A stretch of DNA of 64,000 nt from Mycoplasmataceae bacterium. GTDB lineage: Bacteria; Bacillota_I; Bacilli_A; Mycoplasmatales; Mycoplasmoidaceae. The notes under the pieces are model-generated. The model searched no databases. It was not told the DNA's origin and saw nothing but the letters and a program-made list of their open reading frames with translations. Shown piece by piece: positions 43,999 through 55,025 of the stretch. Where the stretch lies: the NCBI GenBank assembly GCA_029009155.1, contig JAQXJX010000021.1, positions 1 to 64,000 on the forward strand, written 5' to 3'. A program made the translations under genes and the position numbers. Every line of letters starts with the position of its first letter. Position 1 is the first letter of the stretch.

Positions 43999-44676
43999 TT
44001 AAAACCTCTTACAAACTGTTACAATAACTAATATTAAACATATGAATAAAATAATACCAAAAAGTGAAATAATTGAATAGTATAAATATTTTCTTGTTTT
44101 AGTGTCAGCATTTTTTGGTTTGTCTATTCTACGAACTTCAAATTCATTTAAATTACCTACAGCATCATCTTTTTTGCTTTTAGCAATAACTTGGTTTAAT
44201 GTTTCAATTTTACTACTACTATTTTCAACAAAATGTTTAAATTTTTCTTCAGATAATTTAAGCTTGCCTTCAATTTGCTTAAGTTGCACATATTTAGGGT
44301 CTAAGTTTAATCATTTTTCTGAAATTTTTTGCTTTTGGTGATCAATGATACTGTTATTTTCATAACGATATATGAAATTGTTATATTCTGATAAAATTTC
44401 ACTAATTTTTTCATCATTAATTAATAGCTTAAATTTTTTTAATTCATCAAATTTCTGCTTTTCTACTTTATTAACAGAAATAAGAGGGACAATAATATTG
44501 TCTTTTTGAATTGTTGCATTTGAAAGAATATTAGGGTTTAGAGCATCAATCTTTTTTTTGTAATTGCTTATTACTCCTGATTGTGCTTCAAAATTGGATA
44601 AAAATTCCCCCTGATTTTCTATTTCCTGGCGGTATGTTTTATATTTTTCTATTCTTGTAGTATATTCTTGTTTCAT
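43999..44676 (-). CDS. Tail-anchored coiled-coil protein of unknown function
   Basis: A 225-residue protein. The first 190 residues are highly charged and heptad-like (KTYRQEIENQ, QLKQIEGKLKLSEEKFKHFV), which predicts long coiled coils. A single transmembrane segment sits at the very C terminus (YSIISLFGIILFICLILVIV), followed by CKRF. No signal peptide is present, so the coiled coil should face the cytoplasm. A TGA near 44308 encodes Trp. It begins the leftward cmk-der-gpsA unit. In Mycoplasma genitalium a hypothetical gene (MG331) occupies the equivalent place next to cmk; whether it is homologous needs an alignment. Confidence 0.78.
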
Positions 44677-44876
44677 AAGACAATAAAATACTATTCATTA
44701 TTATATTAATAATAAATTTTGCTGTTAAATGCATACAAACCATATTAAGTAAAAAGTATTAAATTTTTATTATTTTTTAATGATATAGTTCATTTTTATT
44801 AAACTTCTTAGTGAAGAATATTAAAAAAAATTAACTCAATATTTAAAAAAAATATAAAATTTATAAGTAATTATAA

Positions 44877-46547
44877 ATGACTAATACTAAAAATTTAAAC
44901 AATAAAAAATTTATTAATAATCAAGATTCAACTGTTACAAAAAAACACAAAAAAATTTCTTTTTTCTCAGCAATTTTACTTGTTATCGGTTCATCAATAG
45001 GTGCAGGAATTTTTTTAAAAAATGCTGAAATTTTAAGAAATGTTCAAGGAAGTATATATTTATCTATTTTTTCTTGAATAATTTCAATTATTGGTGTTGT
45101 TGCAATGGGCTTGACTTTATCAGAAGTATCAAGCTGCAATACAAAAAATAATCAAGGAATTATTGGCTGAGTAAAATGATTTAACAGCACATTCATGTAT
45201 AAAACATGTAAAAATTTTATGGCATATGTTCATTTACCAACAATGTTCTTCTTTATGCCATATTATGCAATGATGACATTGCAGGAAGCTTTTGGATGGC
45301 AAACAGAATGATGGGTATCTGCACTAATTTCATTATTCATCATGATGTGATTTATTGTTGTATCTGGATTATCATCTAAATGAGGTAATATTCAAAACTG
45401 AGTAATTACATCAGTTAAATTTTTCCCATTAGTGTTTGCTGTGCTTGCTGGAATAATTTTATATAGTATGGGACATAAACCAATAGATGGTCCTATTCCA
45501 TGACCTTCAGAAGAACCAGATCATTGACAATTAGATCATAGATTGTTTTCTCAATTATATCCTGCCTTAGGTTTAGTTGGTTCAATTCCTGCAATTGTTT
45601 TCTCTTTTGATGGCTTTTATGCTTCGGCTGGAATTCAATCTGAAATGGAAAAACCTGAAAAGACATCTTCTGCAATGACAATAGGTTTATTGGTGGTTTC
45701 AACATTAGATATTCTAATTTCTATTTCATTATTATTAGCATCAACAAATGGAAAAATAAATGGTATTAAATGATTTGATGACCATGCTCATTGAGTTATT
45801 ATGCTAATGGAAATTATGATTTCATTTGGTATATTTGGGATTATTAATGGTGTTGGACTATATGCACCAAGATTTTATGAAGATTTAATCAAAAATGATG
45901 ATTTGCCATTTGCAGCAACTTTAAAAAACAAAATGGTTCCTAATTATCCTGTTATTGGTGTTAGCTATTGTGCTATTTTATCTTTATGTGTGTTTGTTAT
46001 TCTTACATTAATTGGTAGTTTTGCATATATAGATGTAAGCCGTTATGGTGATACTATTCTAACAACCTTTAATGGTAGTGTATGAAAAGGCTATGATATA
46101 AAAGCTACAACTAGCAACCCTAATACTTTAGGTAATTTGAACAATTTATATTCATTTTGTGATCTAATTGGAAACTGAAGTTCAATTCTTACTTTTGCTT
46201 GTATTTTAATTGCAATTATTGGCTGTTTAATTAATAGAAAAACAAATAAGGTTCAAGTTAAAAAGAGTAAAACATTTGTTCCGGCAGCTTGAGTCTGCTT
46301 AACAATTGTAGGAATAGGTTTATTGTTTGTATTTGTGTCTGTTATTGCAAACATCATTATAGTTTCTGGATGACATGATGATATTGGACAAGTTTTAGAT
46401 CAACACACTAAGGATGAGTACTTATATGAAGAGTCAGCATGAATTAAGGATTTAGTTGGTGCGATTATGACATTAGTTGTTTTGATTTTCTTTATTTCAA
46501 TTTGTGCAATTCCAGGTTATTTTGAAACTAAAAAACACAAAAAATAA
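44877..46547 (+). CDS. APC-superfamily amino acid permease (third, divergent type)
   Basis: A 556-residue permease with about 12 membrane segments. The helix 1 motif LVIGSSIGAGIFLKNAEIL identifies the APC fold; VFSFDGFYASAGIQSEMEKP is the helix 6 region and matches the PAIVFSFD/PGIMFAFD segments of the two other permeases. Overall it is only distantly similar to them and lacks their VPVSEVSYQK block. About twenty TGA Trp codons occur. The extra loop DGPIPWPSEEPDHWQLDH between helices 5 and 6 is notable. The substrate is unknown. It ends 6 bp from the convergent dxs-like gene. Confidence 0.88.
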
Positions 46548-46553
46548 TAACAG

Positions 46554-48227
46554 TTAAATAACTTTTTCTAAGATGTCGTTGATTGACATCTTATTTTTTT
46601 TATCTACATATTCTTGGTCTCCCATTCCAGGGAAGGATTTAAAATTCATGCTTATGATTTTTATATTACTACTTACTTGATTTGAGTATTTATAAAAATC
46701 TAAAGCTAATACATCTTGGTAAACACGTTCATAAATAATTATTTTTTGATATTTATTAAAAATCTTTTCTAGATTTGAAACATCATATTTATTAACAAAT
46801 AATGCATTTACTAGATCAACATCATTATTATCTTTAATATTTTGATAGATTAAATCACAATAAGGACCATATGAAATAATGCATTTTGTTGCTTTATGAT
46901 TATCTTTCATTCATTCTCATTGGCCTTCTATGATCTTTTTAGAAGGTACAGTTTCATCAACAAATGGAACTTTAGGTATTCTAATAGTATAAATTTCATT
47001 GTTTTTATTGATTAATCCTTGATCAATGCATCAATGAATTTGATCAATATTACGAGGAGAAACGATGTTTGTATTAGGTATCGATTTAAGCATTGATAGA
47101 TCATAAATACCATGATGAGTATCACCATCACCAGGTGATAAATCAGCACGACATGATAACAACAATAAAGGAAAACTGTTTCTAGAAATATTTTGCAATA
47201 ATTGATCATATGAACGTTGCAAAAAAGTAGAATAAAATGTAAGCACTGGTTTTTTATTAGCTAAGTATAAACCAGAAGCATAAGAAACAGCATATTGTTC
47301 AGATATTCCTACATCATGATAGTTATTAGGAAATTCTTTTTCATATTCATTAAAATTTAGACCAACAGTCATTGCTGGATTAATAACATGGATACTTCTG
47401 TCTATATTTGTTTTTTCTTTTAAATAATCTGCTATTATTTTTGAGTATGGTTGTTTCTCTTTACAGTTTCCTGCAACATGGTAATAACCAACTTTATCTT
47501 TTTCAGCTTTGTCTTCTCCTAAACCTTTAATTGTTTTTATGTGAAGCATAACAGTTTTATCATTTGCTTCTTTTTTAACTATTTCTAATGAGTTAATTAA
47601 TGTAGGAATATTATTACCATTAACAGGACCAATATATTTGTATCCTAAAGAATTAAATAAGTGTGTATTATTTCTTAATGAATAGCTAATCCCTCCTACT
47701 GGTGGAGAAATAAACATATCATTGTCATTCAAAATGATTATTAATTTTTTTCTCTTCAATGTTGCTATATTATTAATAGCTTCAAATGCTTCACCATTAG
47801 AAATTGCACCATCTCCAACTACACAAATGATGTAATTATTTGTTTCTATGCTTAAACCAGCTACCATACTAATAGTATCACCTAAATGAGCAGAACCAAA
47901 TTTATCAAATTTGGATTCTTTGTGGTTCATATAGCCTTCAATTCCATTAGTTATTCTTAATGTATCAATTTGTTTCATTCTGTTGGTGATCATTTTATAA
48001 GCATATGAAGCATAACCACCTTCAATCAAAAATGTATCTTGTTCTAAATCAAAAACTCGAGCAATAGATATTACTAATTCTACTACCCCTAAATTACTAG
48101 CATAATGAATTTGACGAGTGCTTGCAATATTTGAAATTTTATTACGAATAAATAAAGCTAATTGTTTTAACTCCTCAAGATTAAAATTTTTAATTTCTTT
48201 ATATAAGTTATTTTTGTTAAAATCCAT
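46554..48227 (-). CDS. dxs: 1-deoxy-D-xylulose-5-phosphate synthase-like thiamine diphosphate enzyme
   Basis: A 557-residue transketolase-fold protein, about 60 residues shorter than typical DXS. Conserved parts are HYASNLGVVELV (the first active-site His), the ThDP motif GDGAISNGEAFEAINN to LNDNDMFISPPVGGIS, the Glu of HDVGISEQYAVSYASG, and YSTFLQRSYDQ. Two conserved DXS motifs are changed: GHQ-x-x-HK reads GGYASYAYK, and DRAGLVG reads CRADLSP. The order DXS-like N-terminal, pyrimidine and transketolase C-terminal domains is complete. DXS joins pyruvate and glyceraldehyde 3-phosphate for isoprenoid or thiamine/pyridoxal routes; none of the other pathway genes is in the window. It is third in a minus-strand unit with hrcA. 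Confidence 0.82.
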
Positions 48228-48230
48228 TTG

Positions 48231-48851
48231 CTAATATAACCTCTTTGAAAGTATATTTAATGCAACTGAATTATCTCCAAATTTAATGCTGCTTAATTCC
48301 ATTAATACCTTTTGTATTTTATTTATAATTTCTAGATTGTAAGAAAATTGGTTTATTTGCTCGTTATATTTATCAAAATTGATTAAATTATTTTTTGCAT
48401 TTTGATCAAATTGTTCTATTTGTTCATTAATAATAAAAAACATTAATGAAAGGTATGTTAAATTATATGACGCTGTTTTATACGATGAAGAATTATTAAT
48501 AAAAATTGATTGTAACATGTTGTTGAAATTTAATAAATAATTTTCAATAGTTTTATATAATTTTTCTTTTCAAAAATTTAGATTCTGATAATTGTTTTTG
48601 ATTTCTAGAATAAAAGCTTCATTACTAATTGAGTTTAAATATGTATCAAGAATTTTTTGCTCATCAATTTTTTTGAATAAATCAACAGGGTTTATTTCAT
48701 TATTTTTTGCATGAACATAACATATAAAAGATAAAGCTTTAAAATTAAAGTCAATATTTGAATTTGATTTTAAAAATAAAACTATTTTCTTATTGTTTTT
48801 TACATGTTTATAAAAATTTTTAATTTCTTTAATCAAAGCTCTATTAGCCAT
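48231..48851 (-). CDS. Unknown helical protein between hrcA and the dxs-like gene
   Basis: A 206-residue, probably all-helical cytoplasmic protein rich in Asn, Lys, Ile and Tyr. It has no signal peptide, transmembrane helix or recognisable motif. It starts one base after the hrcA stop and ends 3 bp before dxs, so the three should be co-transcribed. GrpE commonly follows hrcA, but the characteristic GrpE coiled coil and C-terminal beta domain are not seen, so I do not assign it. One TGA near 48567 encodes Trp. Confidence 0.72.
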
Positions 48852-48852
48852 A

Positions 48853-49860
48853 TTATTTTGTGATCTTTTCCAATTCTTCTTTAATAAAATCTAATAAACC
48901 TTTAACTTCTGCATAGTTCATTCTAGTAGGTCCCACCACTGAAATTTGTTTCATTGAATTTTTTGAGTTGATTGTTGTAGAAGCAATGGTTAAATCTTTT
49001 TCACCAATTTCACTACCAAAAGTAATAATAGTTTTTCCTTTCTTTTGTTGTGTAAAAGAAATATGTTTTCATACAGAAGCATTATCCAAAAGTGATAAAA
49101 CACTCTTTAAACGATCAACATTTTGGAATTCAGGGTGTGACATTAAAGATTTAACACCATATACTTGATGTTTTTGTGGGGCAGTATTAAAATCAAAAAT
49201 TTTCTTGATAATTTTTTGCAATACAAATTCGTATTCATGAACTGAACAACGAATTATTTCTTTTATAATGCTCAATTTTTGAGTTATTTGATTTAAAGGA
49301 GTGTCAATTAATCTATCATTAAATATTTTTACACAAATAATAACATCATCAAGTTCCTTATTATTAGTTATAGAAATATCATTTTTAATAACATCACCAT
49401 TGGATGTAACTAACAATAATAGTACTTTCTGATCAGTGATTGGTATTAAATCAAAACGTTTTAATAGAACATTTGAATCTTGAGAGGCAACCACTGTAGG
49501 TAATTTTAAAATTTCCTCAATTAATGAAGCTGATTCATTAATAATCATATCTATTGATAAATCTCGTTTTTGAAAAATAACTTTCAGTTGATTTTTAACA
49601 TCATTAGATAAATAAGGTTTTAATATATTCATCTCATAAAATTTATATCCATTTAAAGAAGGAATTCTACCAGAAGAAGTATGTGTTTTCTCTAGTAAAC
49701 CAATTTTTTCAAGATATAACATCTCATTGCGAATTGTTTGAGGTGAAAGGTTAAAAAAGTATTTATCAACTATCACTTTACTTGATACAGGTTGAGCAGT
49801 TAATGTGTATTCATCAATAATGAATTGTAAGAGCTTAATTTGACGATTAGAAATATCCAT
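48853..49860 (-). CDS. hrcA: Heat-inducible transcription repressor HrcA
   Basis: A 335-residue repressor of heat-shock genes that binds CIRCE operators with help from GroEL or similar chaperones. The N-terminal winged helix is typical: LQFIIDEYTLTAQPVSSKVI, LSPQTIRNEMLYLEKIGLLE, and THTSSGRIPSLNGYKFY. The GAF-like inserted domain and C-terminal dimerisation part (SVVGPTRMNYAEVKGLLDFI) follow. One TGA encodes Trp. No CIRCE sequence (TTAGCACTC-N9-GAGTGCTAA) was seen upstream of hrcA or of the J-domain gene, but a different repeat lies in its promoter region. hrcA begins the leftward unit with an unknown gene and dxs. Confidence 0.95.
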
Positions 49861-49873
49861 AATATTAATTTAA

Positions 49874-49932
49874 TTTTACATAACAAAAATAATATGTATT
49901 ATGTAAAATATACTTAAAATATTTTTACATAA
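49874..49932. promoter_or_regulatory. Three copies of TTTTACATAA between hrcA and the double-Cof gene
   Basis: TTTTACATAA occurs at 49874-49883 and 49923-49932 on the plus strand and inverted at 49899-49908 (TTATGTAAAA). All fit within the 80-bp divergent promoter region. The first two copies form an inverted repeat with a 15-bp spacer, the form of a dimeric repressor site. The third copy is directly before the AAGGTG ribosome-binding site. Some of this AT-rich repetition could be promoter sequence. Confidence 0.5.
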
Positions 49933-49940
49933 GGTGCATA

Positions 49941-51689
49941 ATGAATTACAAGCTATTAGTACTAGATTTAGATGGTACACTTTTAACTAAGACAAAACAT
50001 ATATCTTCTAAGGATTTAAAAGCTCTAAAAGCTTATACTAGTTTAGGTGGTAAAATCGCTCTTGCAACAGGACGTGCAATTGCTTCTACAACTTATTACA
50101 AAAATATAATTGAACAATACACAGGAGAAAAAATTCCTTTTGTAATTTCTTTATGTGGTTCATATATAAAATCATTCGATAATGCTAATGATGATAAATT
50201 TACAACTATTCCTGATGAAATAGTAAAAGCTCTTGATAACAAAGCAAAAGAGTTGAGATTATCAACTTGAATTTATTCAAAAGATGAAATTGCTGATAAT
50301 ACTGTTTTATGCAATTACAAACTTTTTGCACCAATTGCAAAAATTTTCAAAAAGTTAAGAGTTAAAAAATTTGATCATAATCGCAATCTTGAAGCTTTTA
50401 AAATTAACATATTTGCTAATTCAAAATATAACATTAGTCAATTTGCTAAATTTTTAGCTGAAGAATATTCAGACAAATTAAGTTTTACTTTCACAGGTGA
50501 ACGTCATTTGGAAATTTGTGCAAAGGATATAGATAAAGGTTTTGGTATTAAATACATTGCTAAAAAACTAAATATTCCTTTAAATCAAGTAGCTGCTTTT
50601 GGTGATACAGGAAATGATTTACCAGCATTTAAAGCAGTTAAATTCTCTGCAGCAATTAATTCTAAGAGTGATACATTAAGATCAAATTCATCTGTTGAAA
50701 TTGATCAATTTAGAAGTGGTGTTTCTACTGCAATAAATAATTACATTATCAACAATAAATTTAATCCAGTAAAACTGATTGCAACTGATTTAGATGGAAC
50801 TTTATTATCAAAAGAAGATAAACAACCAGTTCCTGAAGCTATTTCTGCAATTCAACAAATTACTGATAACAATGTTTCATTTTTCTGTATTGCTACTGGA
50901 AGAAATGTTGCTGATGCTAATCGTTTTCTACAAAAATTAAATTTAAGCGATAATGTGGAAAAATACATTATTGCTGATAATGGTGCAATTTTATATTCTA
51001 TGGCTCAAAGACAATGTATTAGATTTAGAGGAATGCCATATAATATTGCAAATCAAATTTTAGATATTATTAAAGAATGTAATAAAAACAAAACATTTAA
51101 AGAAATTGGAACTTTTATTCATATTTATGATGAAGATGATACAAACTCATCAATTGATTCTGGATATAAAAAATTAATTAAAAAATATGGATATAACAAA
51201 GATTTTGTAATTAAGCAAATTACTGCAAGAGCTCCTAAGTTTTTTGGTCCAAATAATCCATCATCAAATATTATTGAAATTGATCACATTGAACCTAATA
51301 TGAAACCAACAAAATTTGTTATGAATTTTGTTGATTCAAAAGAAAGAGCTAAATTTTTTGATTACATAAAAACTTTTGGTTACCCTTTAGAATACTCAAT
51401 GAGTGGAGATGTAAACTTAGAAATTAATACCTTAAATGTTAATAAAGGAAAAGCAATAAAAACATTAATTGGTGAATTAGGTATTGATCCAATGGAGGTG
51501 TTAGCAGTTGGTGATGAAACCAACGACATAACGATGTTAAAAATGACAGAATGATCATTCTGTACTGCTGACTGTCGTGATGTTGTGTTAGATAATACAC
51601 GTTATGCTATTGAAAGTAAACCTTCTTACATTGTAAAAGAAGCAATTGATTTATATCTAAAGGAATACAAAAAATACAATGACCACTAA
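49941..51689 (+). CDS. Fusion of two Cof-type HAD phosphatases
   Basis: A 582-residue protein consisting of two consecutive HAD-IIB (Cof/YidA-like) domains. Domain 1 starts [19 protein letters not shown] near residue 6, with ATGRAIAS, and ends with [16 protein letters not shown]. Domain 2 starts [17 protein letters not shown] near residue 281, with [12 protein letters not shown], and ends with [14 protein letters not shown]. Each half has its own nucleophile Asp, Thr/Ser motif and Asp pair, so both may be active on sugar or coenzyme phosphates. TGA codons give two Trp. Typical Cof proteins are single-domain, about 270 residues. The stop overlaps the potA start by 11 bp, so expression is probably coupled with the polyamine transporter. 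Confidence 0.9.
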
Positions 51690-53319
51690 AAATTTTATTA
51701 AGTTGGAAAATGTTTGTAAAACATATCCAAATGGTTTTACCGCTGTCAAAAACATAAATATAGCAATTAATAAAGGAGAATTTGTAACTTTATTAGGCCC
51801 AAGTGGATGTGGTAAAACTACCTTACTTAAAATGCTAGCAGGATTTGAAGCACCTACTAGTGGAAGAATTGTTGTTGATGGGATAGATATCAAAAATCTT
51901 CCTATCAATCAAAGACCTACAGCTACAGTTTTTCAAGATTATGCATTATTCCCTAATATGTCTGTTTATGACAACATTGCTTATGGATTAAAAGTAATGC
52001 GTAAGCCATTAAAAAACTTAACTGCACAAGAAAAAAAGCAAGAAGATAGAATCTATAATGAAGCTTATAAAGAAGCTAATAAACACATAGCTGAAATAGA
52101 TAAAAAAATAAATAAGCTATCTGCATTGATTGAAAAAGAAAAAGAAAAAATGATTGCTGATCCAAAATTAGCAATAGTTGTTGATATTAAAAATCAAAAG
52201 GCACTTGACAATAAAATCAATGTTTTATCTAATAAGATGAAAAAAGAATTTAAAAATCAAAAATTCCAAATTTTAAAACTTTCTTCATCTAATCGTTGAA
52301 AAGAGATAGTACACCGTTGAAAAAAACGATTCAATAATAAACCATCATTGGTTGAATATAATTTTAATGGTTTGAATAATTATCAAAAACAAGCATTAGA
52401 ATTAAGGCAAATTTTTAATTATCGTGAAGAATTAAAAGATGAATTGCATTTATTACAAGATCAATGCAATAAGCTTGATGTTGAACGTTCTTATTGACAA
52501 AATTTTCCGGAATTAAAATGAGAGCAATATAAAAACCATCACACTACAAGAAAATTAACTAAAAAAGAAATTGACAATAGAGTTAGAAAAGCTATAGAAA
52601 TGGTTGGACTAGAAGGCAAAGAAGATAACATGCCAGAAGATTTATCTGGAGGTATGCAACAAAGAGTTGCATTAGCTAGAGCTATTGTAGTAGAACCACA
52701 AATTCTTCTATTAGATGAACCATTATCAGCATTAGATGCTAAGGTTCGTCAACAAATGCAATTAGAACTTAAACGCATTCACCAAGAATTAAAATTAACT
52801 TTTATTTTAGTAACACACGATCAAGAAGAAGCTTTATTCTTATCTAACAAAATTGTTGTTATGTCAAAAGGTAAAGTTGAACAAATTGATTCATCTAAAA
52901 AAGTTTACAATGCTCCAGCTAATGAATGAGTAGCTAATTTTATTGGTACTGCAAACATTATTCCAGCAGAATATGTTGGAGATTGTAAAGTTAAAATCAA
53001 TAAAATTACTTTTGGTGTTAAACCCACAGCTTTTGTACAAAAGTATAAAGTTAATAGTTTAATTAATATATTAATTAGGCCAGAAGATTTTGTTATTTGT
53101 CCGTCAAAGGAAGGTAAAATTCAAGGAAAAGTAATTCAAGCTAATTATAAAGGTGCAACCTTTGACTTAATAGTTCTTTGAAATGATATTAAAATTAAAG
53201 TACAAACTACTAAGCATGTTCATGTAGGTGATAGTGTAGGCCTTACATGAAATGATGAATTTGTACATTGTCTTCCTTTTAATCCAAATGCTAAGGAGAT
53301 GAACAAAGATGCAATTTAA
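51679..53319 (+). CDS. potA: Spermidine/putrescine ABC transporter ATP-binding protein
   Basis: The ATPase subunit of a polyamine importer, 546 residues. Walker A is [14 protein letters not shown] near residue 40, the Q-loop is in [20 protein letters not shown], the signature LSGGMQQR is at about 322-329, and Walker B is [13 protein letters not shown]. Between the Q-loop and signature lies an insertion of about 185 residues rich in Lys, Glu, Asn and Gln, predicted coiled coil; similar insertions occur in Mycoplasma genitalium and pneumoniae PotA. The C-terminal TOBE-like domain has LIRPEDF. Several Trp codons are TGA. It overlaps potB by 11 bp. Confidence 0.95.
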
Positions 53320-54163
53320 AATTTTAAGTAATAAATCTTCCTTCTTAAAAAAATTACTTTTGTGTTTGCCTTATTTATTATTAGCAATAATCTTTGTAAT
53401 TACTCCTACTGTATTAATGTTGGTACGTTCTTTTACTTCTACATCATCAGGACCAATGTATTTAAATTGATCATATTTGAGTGGTTTTGTTTGATGAAAA
53501 ATTTTGCAATCACTATACATAGCTGTTGCTTCAACAATTTTGTGCATAATTATTGCTTACCCTTTTGCATATTTTATGAGTTTTAATACAAGAAGCAAGT
53601 TAGCAAAATCAATAGTTGTATTATTAGTTACTGCTCCAATTTGAATGAGTTTTTTAGTTAAAATAGTAGGTTTAAAAACTGTTTTTGACACTATTAATGG
53701 TTATGAGAATTCTACTTATGGTGATATATTTACAATAATTGGTCTTGTTTATATATATTTGCCATTTATGATCTTACCAATATTTAATGTCATGAATGAC
53801 ATGCCTAAAAACTTAATATTTGCATCAAAGGATTTAGGAAGAGGCTCTGCTGCCACTTTCTTTAATGTAGTTTTACCCTATACTAAAACTGCATTATCTA
53901 GTGGTATCACGTTAGTATTCTTACCTGCTCTAACAACAGTAGCTGTACCACAATTTTTGAATTCTAATACAAGTGGTTCTATGATTGGTGATATTATTAT
54001 GGAAGAAGGAACTATGGGTCAAACTAGTGATATATCATTAGCTAGAGCAAGTACTTTAAGTTTAGTTATTTCATTGATTTTATTAACAACATGTGGAATA
54101 TACTTTTCAGTTAAAAAAATAATGAAAATGTCTGCTAAAAAGAGAGGAAAAAAATATGAATAA
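53309..54163 (+). CDS. potB: Spermidine/putrescine ABC transporter permease PotB
   Basis: A 284-residue inner-membrane permease with six membrane segments. The coupling-helix motif is ASKDLGRGSAATFFNVVLP, the EAA-type loop that contacts PotA. Typical PotB pieces are PTVLMLVRSF and TAPIWMSFLVKIVG. It is encoded in the frame shifted by one base from potA and overlaps its end. The ribosome-binding site AAGGAGATG lies 13 bp upstream of the ATG at 53309. It heterodimerises with PotC. Confidence 0.94.
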
Positions 54164-55025
54164 AATTAATTCATCTTTTTTTAAAAAGCTTGGTAATTTT
54201 TTACGTAGTTCATATATTTTTATTGTTTTAGCAATAATTTATATTCCGTTAATTATGGTTGTGCTAATTAGTTTCAATCCACAAACAGATAAAGGAAATA
54301 TAAATTTAAATTTTGGTATTCCAAATGGTATTAATTATTTAAAACTATTTGAGAATGATACATTTATCAATGCTTTATTAAATACATTATTATTAAGTGT
54401 CTTAGTAACACCTGTTTCAGTTTTGATTGGAATAATGGCTTGTTATGGAATTTGAAAAAGTAAATCAACAACAAAAAATTTTGTATTAGGAACAGCAAGA
54501 TTATCAATGCTAAACCCAGATGCAATTACTGGTATTAGTTTATTATTACTATTTAGTTCAACATGAATTCCAATGGGGTTAAATTTAGGATTTTTTACTG
54601 TTCTTTTAGCTCATATATCTTTTTGTACACCTTATGCTATCATTACTATTTATCCAAGAATGGCAAAAATGAAACAAAATTTAGTTTTAGCTAGTTATGA
54701 TTTAGGTGAAAGTAAAATTCACACTTTTATTAAAGTAATTATTCCTTATTTAATGCCATCTATTATGTCAGCAACAGCAATTGTTATTGCAATGAGTTGA
54801 GATGACTTTATTATTACTAATTTAGTTAATGGATCTTTTCAAACTTTAGGTACTGCCATTTATATGACAAGGAAAGGTATAAAAGCATGAGTTGTTACAT
54901 TTGGAGCAATCATGATTATTATTGCTTTAATTTTCATCATTATTATGGGATCTATAAAAGCTAATAAAATTAAGAAGAGCAAGGTTTCAATAATTAATAA
55001 AAAAGGAGGAAAAGCAAATGCTTAA
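54156..55025 (+). CDS. potC: Spermidine/putrescine ABC transporter permease PotC
   Basis: A 289-residue permease with six membrane segments. The start overlaps potB by 8 bp. Family segments include IYIPLIMVVLISFNPQ after the first helix, and the coupling loop ASYDLGESKIHTFIKVIIP. WDDFIITNLVNG near the last helices is the conserved PotC motif. It ends in a short, basic Lys-rich tail. The end overlaps the potD start by 8 bp. Confidence 0.94.

Noticed and set aside
48231-48851. GrpE assignment for the gene after hrcA
   Set aside because: Only the position fits. The expected coiled-coil and beta-domain sequence features are not visible.
48853-49940. CIRCE heat-shock operator near hrcA
   Set aside because: No TTAGCACTC-N9-GAGTGCTAA or close version was found in the divergent region; only the TTTTACATAA repeats are present.
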